The notes under the pieces are model-generated. The model did not search any database and had not been told where the DNA came from. It saw only the letters and a list, made by a program, of their open reading frames with translations. A program made the position numbers and the translations under genes. 64,000 nucleotides of DNA from JBBIPA01 sp037443085 (lineage in GTDB: Bacteria; Chloroflexota; Dehalococcoidia; GIF9; UBA5629), in the NCBI GenBank assembly GCA_037443085.1, contig JBBIPA010000002.1:116296-180295 (forward strand), given 5' to 3'. Below are positions 25,547-34,646 of the stretch, piece by piece (position 1 is the first letter of the stretch; each line of letters opens with the position of its first letter).

Positions 25547-26356
25547 CTACGATAATGGTATATCGCCTAAGTTCACGTCCTTTTCAGTGTTGATTGAATC
25601 TATGGCCTTGGTTTTGCCGCCCTTCTCTATCTTCAAGGAAAAGGTGCCTGTCTTCAATCCTTCAAACCAGAAGTCTCCGAAGCCATCTGTGGTGGTAGTC
25701 AGCTTTTCTCCGCTCTTGGCATTTGTCAAAGTGCATGTTGCGCCGATGACAACATCCTCCTCAACGGGATAATAAACCGTACCAGCCACAAATTTCTTGG
25801 GAATGTTCAAATAATATACCTTTGGCTGGGCGTTAAGCTCGGGATGCAGTACCTCGGCTTTGCTTATCAGGGTGCGCAGTTCGAACTCTTCGCCGAATTT
25901 TATCGCTTCGTGGGGGCAGGCATCGGCGCATCTGGGCTCCTGCCATCCCTTATCGAGTAGATGAGCACAGCCGGTGCACTTTTGAGCCAGGTTGAGGTCC
26001 TCGTTGAAGTAGATGACGCCGTAGGGGCAGGCGTCCACGCAGAGCTTGCAGCCGGTACACTTGGCCGGGTCGATGATAACCAGTCCGTCGTCTCTGCGGT
26101 ATATAGCACCCTTGGCAGGACATGCCGGGATACAGGGAGCATTGGCGCAATGCATACATATCCTGGGGACATAGTGCATCTTGACCTTGGGCACGGTTCC
26201 CCTGACAAACTCATTAATCTTCAGCCAGAACTGCCCGGTATCGGGTTGAGGCTTGGCATAGGGTGCCCAGTCATTGCCCACATGCTCGTCCTTGCAGGCA
26301 ATCTGGCAGTTGTAGCATCCGTTACATTTGGAAACATCGATAACAAAGGCTTTCAT
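25547..26356 (-). CDS. Iron-sulfur subunit of a transhydroxylase-like molybdoenzyme
   Basis: 269 residues. Sixteen cysteines in four clusters of four (11/14/17/21, 67/70/75/79, 100/103/106/110, 127/130/143/147) predict four 4Fe-4S clusters, as in DmsB-type electron-transfer subunits. Residues ~188-269 form a Cna-B/transthyretin-like beta domain (AGTVYYPVEEDVVIGA, GDFWFEGLKTGTFSL). That tail is a mark of the Pelobacter pyrogallol transhydroxylase small subunit (274 residues). In that enzyme one cluster has been lost (from memory); here all four remain. The ATG directly follows the stop of the large subunit. Confidence 0.85.
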   Translation of the reverse strand: MKAFVIDVSKCNGCYNCQIACKDEHVGNDWAPYAKPQPDTGQFWLKINEFVRGTVPKVKMHYVPRICMHCANAPCIPACPAKGAIYRRDDGLVIIDPAKCTGCKLCVDACPYGVIYFNEDLNLAQKCTGCAHLLDKGWQEPRCADACPHEAIKFGEEFELRTLISKAEVLHPELNAQPKVYYLNIPKKFVAGTVYYPVEEDVVIGATCTLTNAKSGEKLTTTTDGFGDFWFEGLKTGTFSLKIEKGGKTKAIDSINTEKDVNLGDIPLS

Positions 26357-29011
26357 TTATTCCATCCCTCCTTCGACCCAGGCGTTGAAGCGTAATCCAG
26401 AAGCCGGGTCATACTCTCTTTCGAATGCTGCAGGGTGTTGCTGCCGCCACTCTTCCATCTGAGCCATGCTGACCCTCTCCACCTCGACCAGGTAGCCACT
26501 GGTAGCCATGCCGCCACAATGCTTGGAGGTTATTCCTTTGGGAGATATTAGGTTAATGGCTCCGCCGCGGTCGAGCTTTCCCGGCATGATATAGTCGACC
26601 CGTGCTCCGTGGTCCATGGACAAAACGCCGGGCATTATCCTTTCCCACACCAATGCGCCGCCAAGAACCGCTCCTCTTTCGTTATATATCTTCACGATGT
26701 CGCCATTCTTTATGCCTCTCCTGGCGGCATCTGAGGGATGCATCCACAGAGGCTCGTACATGTATCCATCAGGCCCTTTCACCTTGCAGGTTGGGGCTTC
26801 CCTTGACCATGATATGTCATCACATTGAGCATGAACACGCCACCTGCCGTGATTGGAGATAATGAGCAGTGGATACTTCTTAGCTCTTTCACTGGAGAGC
26901 CTTTCATCGTGCGTTTCGCTTTTTTCAATCCACTTCGGCACTGGCGGTCTTTCCTTGTCATCGGGGAAGTGCTTGGCCAGCCTCTCGGAGTAGAACTCTA
27001 TCTTGCCGCTGGGTGTTTGCAGTGGATTCTTTTCAGGGTCTTTATAGAATGCTATCAGACCGGCCGGGTCATTTTCCCAGTCAGTTCTCTGCGGAATCAC
27101 GTAGTATCCTTTTTCGTTAAGCTCTTCCCAGCTAATCAGGTCGGCCACTCTGGACTTCTCATAGCCGAGTTTTATCCATTCCTCAACAGTCTTGCCTTCG
27201 GTCATCTCATCATACATATCCAGCTTCTTGGCTACTTCGCAGACAATGTCATAGTCGCTCTTGGACTCCCCCAGGGGTTCAATGCATTTGCGTTCCGGGA
27301 AGAGTAATGAATATTGCATGCTGCCAGTGTCTCCACCGATATCCTCTTCTTCGAATTTAGTACTTACCGGCAGTATCAGGTCGGCGAAGACAGTATCGTT
27401 CTCCAGCCAGGGATGCTGAACTACAACGCATTCTATCTTGGGATTCCTGAAGGCATCTATTACTTTATGCCCCTCATTCCAGCAGGTGGTGAGACAGGGA
27501 TTATCGCACCATATCATGTGTACTTCAGTGCCACCCTCTTCCTTGGGCAGAGGATAAGTGTATTTGATGAACTGGTCTTCAGTTTTGGAAAAAATGGCGC
27601 CGCTGCCCCAGAAGGTTACCGGGGGATTATTGATAGCCTCATGGATAAGGGTCTTGGGAATTATCTGTTTTGACACATGAAAGAGGGTAGTCTTGGGGCG
27701 AAATACCGCCATCATATCCGGAAGCACCGTGTCTGGGTTGGGAGCCGGCGAACCATAAGGATTAATTACGGTGAACTGGTGAACTCCGGGTTTACCCAGT
27801 CCCTGCATTGCCAGATTGGCGATTTCTAATCTGGTGGGCTCACTGGAGAATGCCCCCCTGATTTTGCCACCGCCGCAGTAATGTGCTACTGAAGTTCGCT
27901 TGGATGCCCACTGCCGGGCTAAAGCTTTTATGGTCCAGGTGGGAACGCCACATTTCTGGGAAGCCCATTTGGGAGTTTTGGGCTCTCCATCCTCTTCTCC
28001 CATAACATATGCTTTAAATTTGTCAAAGCCAACTGTATGTGTGGCTACATAATCCTTATCATAAGTATCTTCGGTTATCCAGACATAGGCTATAGCCAGA
28101 TGCAGGGCGGCATCAGTATTGGGCAGAATGGGAATCCATTTATCAGCATGAACCCCGGCCCCATAGTTCAGGTCAGGGCAGATATATACACACTTTATGC
28201 CCAGTTCACTGAACCAGTAGGAAAATCGGCTTGGTGCCTGACCACAGCGGTACCATGGTGTGACCTCGGGGTCGCATCCCCAGTACAGAATCATGTCAGT
28301 ATTTTTGGAGATATCTAAATGGATATTACCCTGAGGTAATTGCAAGCCGAGTGTCTCCATGCCCCACATGTGCTTTCCCCCCCAGTACCAGCCTTCCCAG
28401 CTGTCCGGGTTTCTGACTTGCTGGGTGAAGCCTCCCATCTTTTCCAAGAGTATTGATTGTTGGCCATGAGGCGCGTGCACCGTCTTGCACTCGGCATGTC
28501 CGTCTGCCTGTACCAGGATGCCATGCACCCCGTACTTCTGGTGTATCCTCTTTACTTCACCGGCTACTATCTCGATAGCCTCATCCCATGAGATTCTCTT
28601 GTATTTGCTCTTCCCCCTGTTTTCGGGATGTCTTTCGCCATTGGGGTCCCAGTCAACTCTCTTTAACGGATACTTAATCCTGTTAGGAGAATAGACACGC
28701 TTTTTATAGGCAAGGCAAAGCGGAGGCAGCAGGGTCTTCATTAGTGGTTTAAACACCTTTCCCCGTGCTTCCATCTTCCAGGGCCTGAATTCCTCGGGCT
28801 TGTACTTCCAGTCATAGTGTAACGGTCTTATCCTGAGTATCCGACCCTTCTTAACATCAATCGCTGCGGCGCAAAAGTCACCCAGGCCATGAAAAGAAAG
28901 CCCTTCTACAAACGTTTCCTCTGGTTCAAATGCCGGTTGGGTTACTTCTCGTGGGTGCACATCCTTACCTTGAGCCTTCGGCTTATCTTTCTTGCCTGCC
29001 GTTTTAGCCAT
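26357..29011 (-). CDS. Molybdopterin oxidoreductase large subunit, transhydroxylase-like (copy 1)
   Basis: 884 residues, DMSO-reductase family with bis-MGD molybdenum cofactor. The segment NPDSWEGW (D203, S204, W205) matches the Asp174-Ser175-Trp176 of Pelobacter transhydroxylase, where Ser is the molybdenum ligand. No N-terminal 4Fe-4S cysteines and no twin-Arg signal, as in that cytoplasmic enzyme. The region upstream of the Mo serine (GHAECKTVHAPHG) differs strongly from Pelobacter (SSHHMWGNVGYRH), and the site matching the tyrosine at 560 is Ser-like (GGDTGSMQ), so the substrate is probably not pyrogallol. A Lys-rich ~20-residue N-terminal tail is extra. Encoded directly before its iron-sulfur subunit. 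Confidence 0.87.
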   Translation of the reverse strand: MAKTAGKKDKPKAQGKDVHPREVTQPAFEPEETFVEGLSFHGLGDFCAAAIDVKKGRILRIRPLHYDWKYKPEEFRPWKMEARGKVFKPLMKTLLPPLCLAYKKRVYSPNRIKYPLKRVDWDPNGERHPENRGKSKYKRISWDEAIEIVAGEVKRIHQKYGVHGILVQADGHAECKTVHAPHGQQSILLEKMGGFTQQVRNPDSWEGWYWGGKHMWGMETLGLQLPQGNIHLDISKNTDMILYWGCDPEVTPWYRCGQAPSRFSYWFSELGIKCVYICPDLNYGAGVHADKWIPILPNTDAALHLAIAYVWITEDTYDKDYVATHTVGFDKFKAYVMGEEDGEPKTPKWASQKCGVPTWTIKALARQWASKRTSVAHYCGGGKIRGAFSSEPTRLEIANLAMQGLGKPGVHQFTVINPYGSPAPNPDTVLPDMMAVFRPKTTLFHVSKQIIPKTLIHEAINNPPVTFWGSGAIFSKTEDQFIKYTYPLPKEEGGTEVHMIWCDNPCLTTCWNEGHKVIDAFRNPKIECVVVQHPWLENDTVFADLILPVSTKFEEEDIGGDTGSMQYSLLFPERKCIEPLGESKSDYDIVCEVAKKLDMYDEMTEGKTVEEWIKLGYEKSRVADLISWEELNEKGYYVIPQRTDWENDPAGLIAFYKDPEKNPLQTPSGKIEFYSERLAKHFPDDKERPPVPKWIEKSETHDERLSSERAKKYPLLIISNHGRWRVHAQCDDISWSREAPTCKVKGPDGYMYEPLWMHPSDAARRGIKNGDIVKIYNERGAVLGGALVWERIMPGVLSMDHGARVDYIMPGKLDRGGAINLISPKGITSKHCGGMATSGYLVEVERVSMAQMEEWRQQHPAAFEREYDPASGLRFNAWVEGGME

Positions 29012-29477
29012 TTTGCTTATCCCCCTTTTATGAGTTTATGCTTATCCAGGAATGATATTTCCTCAGAGAGATAGAATCATAGTCAACATCGAAGCACATG
29101 ACATAAAATCAATCTGGTCTAATTATGCCATGATTTTTCGCATTGAAACAGGTACTGGCAAATGTCTGATTTTGTTGCTAGCGTTTGTCCTATAATAGAG
29201 CAAGTACTACAAGAGCATAGAGAATAATGCAAACTATCATACCACTACAGGGCATAAACGAGGCAAGAATAGCAAATCATGAGCACGTTTGTCAAAGGAA
29301 ACGTGCTTATGATAACAAATTAGTCACAATAAGACTTCTGTAATAGTATTTTTAGTACCAACCGAAGTCATTGATTGCTTTTTTCATAAAGAAGGGCATG
29401 CGGTCAGGGCGCTCTCCCCCAAGCAATAGTATTAGCCTGTCTTTCGTCTCCATGCCGCGTATCCCTTACCTGTACTG
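29012..29477. other. Intergenic stretch between the two molybdoenzyme large-subunit genes
   Basis: 466 bases, AT-rich, no supported gene. It should hold the promoter for the 26357-29011 gene (minus strand) and contains the stem-loop at 29276-29313. No clear -35/-10 pair could be chosen. Confidence 0.5.
29276..29313 (-). terminator. Stem-loop after the second large subunit
   Basis: Arms 29276-29290 and 29299-29313 (AGCACGTTT with AAACGTGCT at the core, extended by ATCAT/ATGAT across one mismatch) around an 8-base loop. It lies 165 bases past the stop of the minus-strand gene at 29478. The following T-run is weak, so terminator is the likely but not the only reading. Confidence 0.5.
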
Positions 29478-31997
29478 CTACTCGTCGTCCCACTTCTCTA
29501 TTTCGATGAGGCAGGAATTCACCGCCATGCCGCTGGCATTCTTGGAAATTGTCCTCACCGAAGTGAGCAGGTTCACACAGCCGGCTTTCTCCGTGCTGTA
29601 AGGCTTGCCCGGCTCCAGCGGCTCGTATTTAGTACAGCTACTGAAGGAATGCACTACACCGGGCCGCACCCTCTCGCTAAGCAGGGCAATGCCCAGCACC
29701 GAGCCTCTATCATTATACAGCCTGACGATGTCTTTGTTCTTGATGCCGCGGGCGGCGGCGTCGCTGGGGTGGACATGGGTGGTGTGATGGTAGTAGCCGT
29801 TCTTAAAGATGCGGTTTTGCGGTATATCGCCCAGCCACCTAACATGTCCATCATGATGGGTGTGGAAAGAGAAGCGGGGATGCGGCGAGATAAGCTGCAG
29901 CGGGTATTTCTTGGCAAGTTTAGATTGATACCCTTCCCAGCTCGGTATGTAGCGTGCCATGGGCGGCCGCTCCTGGTCATCAGGAGTATTCTTGAGCAGG
30001 CTCTGGGACACAAACTCTATCTTGCCGCTATCGGTGCCCAGCTCTTTAGCCTTTTCCGTGTTCCTTTTAGGATTATTATCAGGGGTATCGCATTCCCTGC
30101 CTTCGTAGAACCATCTCAACGCCGGTGTGGGCTTATAGTTCTCTGGCATCGGTACTACAAAGTAGCCTTTCTGCTGAAACTCCTTCCAGGAAATATGCCT
30201 GGGCAATGAGGAGTTATCATAGGCATCTTTAATCCAGTCCTCCATGGTCTTGCCTTCGGTATAGTCCTCTTTGAAACCCAGCCTGCCGGCAAGGTCAGTG
30301 TATATATCATAGTCAGGCCTTGATTCCCACAGTGGCTCGATACATTTTTTCTGGTACACCACAATGCGGTGATTGGTGCCGTTGCTGTTGTCATAGACGT
30401 AGCCGCCGACCTCGTTGAACATACTGATATCATTTCGCTCGAAGTTGGTACAGGCGGGCAACACGATATCGGAGAAATAGGTCTCGTTGGTCCACCAGCA
30501 ATCCTGGCTGACGATACATTCCAGCTTGGGACTTTTCAGAGCCTCCACCCAGCGGTTTGTCTCCGACATGGTGCTCAGGAACGAGCTGCCGTGACGGTAG
30601 TACATGTGAACCTCGGACTTTCCCGGCTCGGGATAGTTGAAGCGGTGGAACTGGTTCAGCGACAGACCGCGACCCACCGGCTCGAACATCCAGCTTACCG
30701 GGGGATGGAGAATTGCCTCGGCAAACAGATGACGGTACAGGCGCTGGGTCACTGGATTTATCAGGGTACGCTTGGTGATGCTCTTCCGTGCATACTTATT
30801 GATGCCCCACTCGGCATAGCCGGGGAAATAGAAATCGCGGTTAAAAGGCGCGCCGTTGTTAGTGCCCCAGATGTTCACGCCGGGTTTGCCCATTCCCTGC
30901 ATTGCCTGAAGATAGATTACCAGCCTGGGCCATTCCGTAGCATAAGCCGCCCGGCAGGCTCCGGACATGCCTCCGTTATTCCCGGCATTGAGCATGGTGC
31001 GCTTCGACGCCCACTCCCTGGCCAGGGCAACAATTGTCCTGGCAGGCACACCGCAAATCTCTGCCACCCGCTCCGGGTCTTTGGGGATGCTATCGGTCTT
31101 ACCCAGGATATAGCTCTTCCATTCCTCGAAGCCCAGGGTATGTGTTTTTACATATTCCTTATCATAGGTGCCCTCGGTCAACCAGACATAGCCGATTGCC
31201 TCGGCCATGGCCGCATCGGTGCCCGGCCTGGGCGCAATCCACTTATCGGCATGGACGCAGGCTGTATAGTTCTCAAAGGGGTCAATGAAAATGTTCTTGA
31301 TGCCCAGTTGTTTGATCCAGTTCCGCCACCGGGCTGACTCCTGCCCGGCGTAGATAGCGCGGGTGGAATCAGCGTCAGCGCCCCAGTGCACGATTAAGTC
31401 GGTATTCTTCAGGCAGTCTTCCAGCAGGTCATACTGCTCGGGCATGCCCAAACGCCAGTAGAAGCCATAGGCATGTGCAGCGCCGAAATACCAGCCCTCC
31501 CAGCTATCGGGATTATTGTCGATGATGGTGAATCCCAGCAGGAACATGAATCGAAAATACACGCTTAAAAAGTAGCCCAGGATGCCCCAGTTGTGGTGGG
31601 ATGACCTAGTCCCGGTCACCGCCTCCTTGCCGTAGGTGTTCTGAATTCTTTTGATCTCGCTGGCGACTATGTCCAGGGCTTCATCCCAGGATATGCGCAC
31701 ATAGCCCGACTTGCCTCTGTTTTCATAATGCCGGTTGCCATGAGGGTTCCAGTCCACCCGTTTCATGGGGTACTTGACCCGGTCGTCAGAGTAAATGCGC
31801 GCCCTCTCCGCCACGGTAAAAGGTGCAATGGTGGCTTTTCTCGGCGGTGAGAACTGCCCGCCCCGGGCCTGAATCGTCCAGGAAGCTGCATCAGTATTAT
31901 CGAGAACAAGAGGGCGGATGCGCACAATCCTGCCGTCTTTGACATGAACAAACACCGGCCCACCAACAGTGCAATTAGTAAAGATTTGCTCTGACAT
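29478..31997 (-). CDS. Molybdopterin oxidoreductase large subunit, close pyrogallol-transhydroxylase homologue (copy 2)
   Basis: 839 residues. Begins GGPVFVHVKDGRIVRIRP and reads as a close relative of the Pelobacter acidigallici transhydroxylase alpha subunit over its whole length (remembered sequence, not searched). Mo ligand S165 in NPDSWEGW, with D164 and W166; H134 in SSHHNWG matches catalytic His144; Y142 matches Tyr152. Two active-site positions differ: Arg153 is F143, and Cys557 is Val (EVGGYVYDN, Tyr560 kept). No iron-sulfur subunit gene adjoins it; the one at 25547 may serve both. AAAGGAGACC precedes the ATG. It probably moves or adds a hydroxyl on a phenolic ring without O2. Confidence 0.88.
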   Translation of the reverse strand: MSEQIFTNCTVGGPVFVHVKDGRIVRIRPLVLDNTDAASWTIQARGGQFSPPRKATIAPFTVAERARIYSDDRVKYPMKRVDWNPHGNRHYENRGKSGYVRISWDEALDIVASEIKRIQNTYGKEAVTGTRSSHHNWGILGYFLSVYFRFMFLLGFTIIDNNPDSWEGWYFGAAHAYGFYWRLGMPEQYDLLEDCLKNTDLIVHWGADADSTRAIYAGQESARWRNWIKQLGIKNIFIDPFENYTACVHADKWIAPRPGTDAAMAEAIGYVWLTEGTYDKEYVKTHTLGFEEWKSYILGKTDSIPKDPERVAEICGVPARTIVALAREWASKRTMLNAGNNGGMSGACRAAYATEWPRLVIYLQAMQGMGKPGVNIWGTNNGAPFNRDFYFPGYAEWGINKYARKSITKRTLINPVTQRLYRHLFAEAILHPPVSWMFEPVGRGLSLNQFHRFNYPEPGKSEVHMYYRHGSSFLSTMSETNRWVEALKSPKLECIVSQDCWWTNETYFSDIVLPACTNFERNDISMFNEVGGYVYDNSNGTNHRIVVYQKKCIEPLWESRPDYDIYTDLAGRLGFKEDYTEGKTMEDWIKDAYDNSSLPRHISWKEFQQKGYFVVPMPENYKPTPALRWFYEGRECDTPDNNPKRNTEKAKELGTDSGKIEFVSQSLLKNTPDDQERPPMARYIPSWEGYQSKLAKKYPLQLISPHPRFSFHTHHDGHVRWLGDIPQNRIFKNGYYHHTTHVHPSDAAARGIKNKDIVRLYNDRGSVLGIALLSERVRPGVVHSFSSCTKYEPLEPGKPYSTEKAGCVNLLTSVRTISKNASGMAVNSCLIEIEKWDDE

Positions 31998-32638
31998 TAA
32001 GGTCTCCTTTCCTGGGCTGGCAATAGTGGTACGAAAATCAGCAAGGCAGCCGCAATTCCATAGATTTTACCATAAAACCAGGTGGAGACTTAAACAGAAG
32101 GGCGTTCTAATCTATTGTCCAGCGATGACAACCTATTCCTCACACTGTCATCGCGAGGAGCCCCGATGCAATCGGAGCGACGTGGCGCCCCCTGCACTAT
32201 ACCCATTACAATACCTACACAACGCCAACACTACACTGTCATTCTGAGCGTAGCGTGAGAATCACTGCACTGCCCATCACCCGACTTTTCCCTTACTGCC
32301 ATAAGATTTTGGAATGGGGGAGTGTTGGGGATTTGGTATAGTGAAGAGATGCTCACGTCGCTTCGCTCCTCAGCATGACAGAGAAGTGTTGGTGTCGGGG
32401 TAGTGAAGTGCAGAGATTCTCGCGCCCCGATTTCATCGGGGCTCAGAATGACGGGGAATAGTTTTTCGTGGCGACCTAACTATTTCTACTTGCTATAACC
32501 TACTATCGCTGAGCACTTGATATTTAGTAGAAAGATGACACGGCCGTTACGACATTGGGACTCACGATGACATTTTTTATTTTCGGACAACTTGGACGTG
32601 AGAATCTCTTCACCTCCACTTTCACTTACCTATCACTG
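31998..32638. repeat. Repeat-bearing intergenic region with several palindromic units
   Basis: 640 bases without a gene. It holds at least four partly palindromic units built on TGTCAT...GAG / CTC...ATGACA: 32146-32186 (GAGCCCCGATGCAATCGG core), 32236-32265 (TCATTCTGAGCGTAGCGTGA), 32347-32383, and 32411-32456 (GCCCCGATTTCATCGGGGC hairpin between ATTCT and AGAAT), plus a partial one at 32554-32594. The same family recurs at 42131-42292 and 43613-43680. Such units may fold into RNA hairpins or act as non-autonomous mobile repeats. Confidence 0.7.
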
Positions 32639-33604
32639 TTACAGTGGAAATGGAGCATGTCTTTTGGTTTGCCTCACATCCTCCCCTACCCTGAAAAACG
32701 CCGTGTGGATGACCTTATCCTGGAAAACCAGTGCGGAGCCTATGAGCTCCTTGCCCTCGTAGCGGTAATCCCAGCCATGCCCTGTGGACTGGTACTTCTT
32801 TTCCTCGCAAGCGGTGATATCCGTTACAAACGCTTTTGCCTTTTCCAGAGAGGCCTTATTTGTGCCGTCGCTCTTTCTCAGCAGCGCATTCAGGGCATAG
32901 CTCCGCAGCAGCTTGGAATATAATTTCTGGTGAGCCGACTCCAGCGAAACCATATCGAAACCCACCACCTCACCATTGATAAACACCAGCAGGCCTCTCT
33001 GGCGAGGCTGGCACTTAAATGCTTGCAGGTACTCATCAAGGTCACGTTTCTTTGAGTCAAACACCTGCTTCATAGCGTCAGTAGGCGAATGGACGCCGGC
33101 ATTCATTGCCATGTGTTTAATGTCGCCCCAGATGGCATGCTGGTCGGCGGTGTATTTCCCTGCTCGTTTCAAGGAGTAAGCAACAGCATAGTTCTTCTTC
33201 GCCCTCAGCTCAGCGGGCATGACAGCGTCTGAGCTGGAAAAGTGGCGGGAAACGTATGACCACCTGCCCTGCTCCACACAGCTTACCGGAATGACGGTTT
33301 CCGAGTTCTGTTTTAACAGAAGGGTAGTATTCAGTACCCGGTTTTGCTTGGCGCCAATCAGCTCCTCGCCATCTACGACCAGCACCGGCGCATCAACCTT
33401 GTTGATAACCACCAGCTCAGGAACTGAGCCACCCTGGCTGACTTCGGAGATAATGATAAGCTGGCGCTCCAGCGCTTCCTGTAGCACCATGTATCCCGGG
33501 CTATCGTCTATCGAGGAGAACAGGGGCACTACCGCCATGTTCTCAAACTGATATAGCTCGCCGAACTCGAGCTGTAATATATAGTCATTGATTATTGGTT
33601 CCAT
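32639..33604 (-). CDS. ARPP-1 (DUF6569) family protein
   Basis: 321 residues. The motif DGEELIGAKQNRVLN (78-92) and IPVSCVEQGRW (105-115) are the hallmarks of the ARPP-1 family, which was named from its association with ADP-ribosylglycohydrolase and rhodanese/phosphatase-type genes; a role in conflict or NAD-related stress systems has been proposed for it. C-terminal part has GLLVFINGEVVGFD and the final helix-strand GKELIGSALVFQDKVIHTAFF. Last gene of the AAA/J-domain operon; GAAGGAGAT precedes the ATG. Enzymatic activity is not established. Confidence 0.8.
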   Translation of the reverse strand: MEPIINDYILQLEFGELYQFENMAVVPLFSSIDDSPGYMVLQEALERQLIIISEVSQGGSVPELVVINKVDAPVLVVDGEELIGAKQNRVLNTTLLLKQNSETVIPVSCVEQGRWSYVSRHFSSSDAVMPAELRAKKNYAVAYSLKRAGKYTADQHAIWGDIKHMAMNAGVHSPTDAMKQVFDSKKRDLDEYLQAFKCQPRQRGLLVFINGEVVGFDMVSLESAHQKLYSKLLRSYALNALLRKSDGTNKASLEKAKAFVTDITACEEKKYQSTGHGWDYRYEGKELIGSALVFQDKVIHTAFFRVGEDVRQTKRHAPFPL

Positions 33605-33647
33605 CTTTTATCTCCTTCGGTTTTATTTTTCTAACTTATTGATGCCG

Positions 33648-34373
33648 TCAGGCTTTCCCCACAGGCAACAGCAACAATAGCAGCATGACGGGGACTGCCA
33701 GGCATATGGCCACCAATCCCATGCCGCACAAGCCCAGCACGATGGCAAATCCGCCAGCAAGCCTGGCAGGGATGCTGGTTTGCCTGGCCTTATTCAGGCA
33801 GCGTGTTGTAACACAGGCATAGCTGGCAGCAGCCAGCATGAGTAACCCGATGACTGTTGTGGCAACATGATGCACCAGCAACAGCAGAATCAGCGCTATA
33901 GCCAAGCTGGCGAACAGCGCAATTCTCTGCCACTGCCACGATGGCCAGGGCAGCAGTTTTTCCTTTGCTGGAGGTGCCCTGGTTGCCTGTTGATACCTCG
34001 ATGATTGGCTTTGCCTGTGATAGCTCTGGTAGCTCTGATAAGAGCTGCTGCTATGTCGGCTGCTGCTCCCTGTGCTCGAAGTCGACTGGCTTCGGTAAGC
34101 CCCTGACTGGTAATGAGAGCCGCTGGCGGCACCTGATGTTGCCTGTTTCCGCCGGCAGGCTTCATCGTACCTCGCCTTTTTGGAGAGGTCGGATAGCACC
34201 TCGTAGGCCTCGTTGATTTCCTTCATCCGCTCGGCAGTCCCACCTTTGTCAGGATGGTACTTCTTGGCCATGGCGGCATAGGCAGCCTTGACCACCTCAG
34301 CCTCAGCAGCCCTGTTTACGCCGAGAATAGCGTAATAGTCCTTCCAGTTTATTTCATATTGCTCTTTAACTAT
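33648..34373 (-). CDS. Membrane-anchored J-domain protein, apparent ATA start
   Basis: The J domain is complete only if translation begins upstream of the first ordinary start (a GTG at 34295, which would cut off helix I). In frame, residues NWKDYYAILGVNRAAEAEVV precede it, back to a TGA at about 34397, with no ATG, GTG or TTG. The best candidate start is ATA at 34373-34371, six bases after GGAGG, giving 241 residues. The HPD motif is KKYHPDKGGTAERM. A Ser/Gln-rich linker follows, then three hydrophobic segments in the last ~100 residues (ALFASLAIALILLLLV, TVIGLLMLAAASYACV, and the C-terminal MGLVAICLAVPVMLLLLL). It should recruit and stimulate an Hsp70 at the membrane. Confidence 0.75.
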   Translation of the reverse strand: MVKEQYEINWKDYYAILGVNRAAEAEVVKAAYAAMAKKYHPDKGGTAERMKEINEAYEVLSDLSKKARYDEACRRKQATSGAASGSHYQSGAYRSQSTSSTGSSSRHSSSSYQSYQSYHRQSQSSRYQQATRAPPAKEKLLPWPSWQWQRIALFASLAIALILLLLVHHVATTVIGLLMLAAASYACVTTRCLNKARQTSIPARLAGGFAIVLGLCGMGLVAICLAVPVMLLLLLLPVGKA

Positions 34374-34389
34374 GTGAAACCTCCAACCA

Positions 34390-34629
34390 TCATCTCAGGC
34401 TCCCCAGCCATTGCCAGCACTGGTGGAGCAAGCCCATCTGCCAGCAGAGCAGGACAAAACCGGCAAGAATCAGGAAGGGAAGCACCGCCCTGATAACTCT
34501 GATAATCATAGCCAGTACTATGCCTGCCACTGCCGCAAAGGCTGCCACCAGTACCAGTGCCAGCAATACGTTCCCCTGAGAAAGGGCCTGGATGCCTGAC
34601 ACCAATTGTTCCCAGAGCCATTTCTCCAT
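34390..34629 (-). CDS. Small two-helix membrane protein
   Basis: 79 residues with two transmembrane helices at about 22-44 (LLALVLVAAFAAVAGIVLAM) and 50-66. No known family. It lies between the zinc-finger gene (17 bases upstream) and the J-domain gene (16 bases downstream) on the same strand, which supports a shared function at the membrane. A 100-residue frame over the same bases is a shadow. Confidence 0.65.
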   Translation of the reverse strand: MEKWLWEQLVSGIQALSQGNVLLALVLVAAFAAVAGIVLAMIIRVIRAVLPFLILAGFVLLCWQMGLLHQCWQWLGSLR

Positions 34630-34646
34630 TGTTCACCTCACTGTGC

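Noticed and set aside
30369..31337. 322-codon plus-strand open frame opposite the copy-2 molybdoenzyme.
   Set aside because: It mirrors the codon pattern of the real gene, has no ribosome site and no recognisable domain.
32146..32456. Repeated units as a possible CRISPR array.
   Set aside because: Units differ in length and sequence, lie at irregular spacing, and have no constant spacer size.
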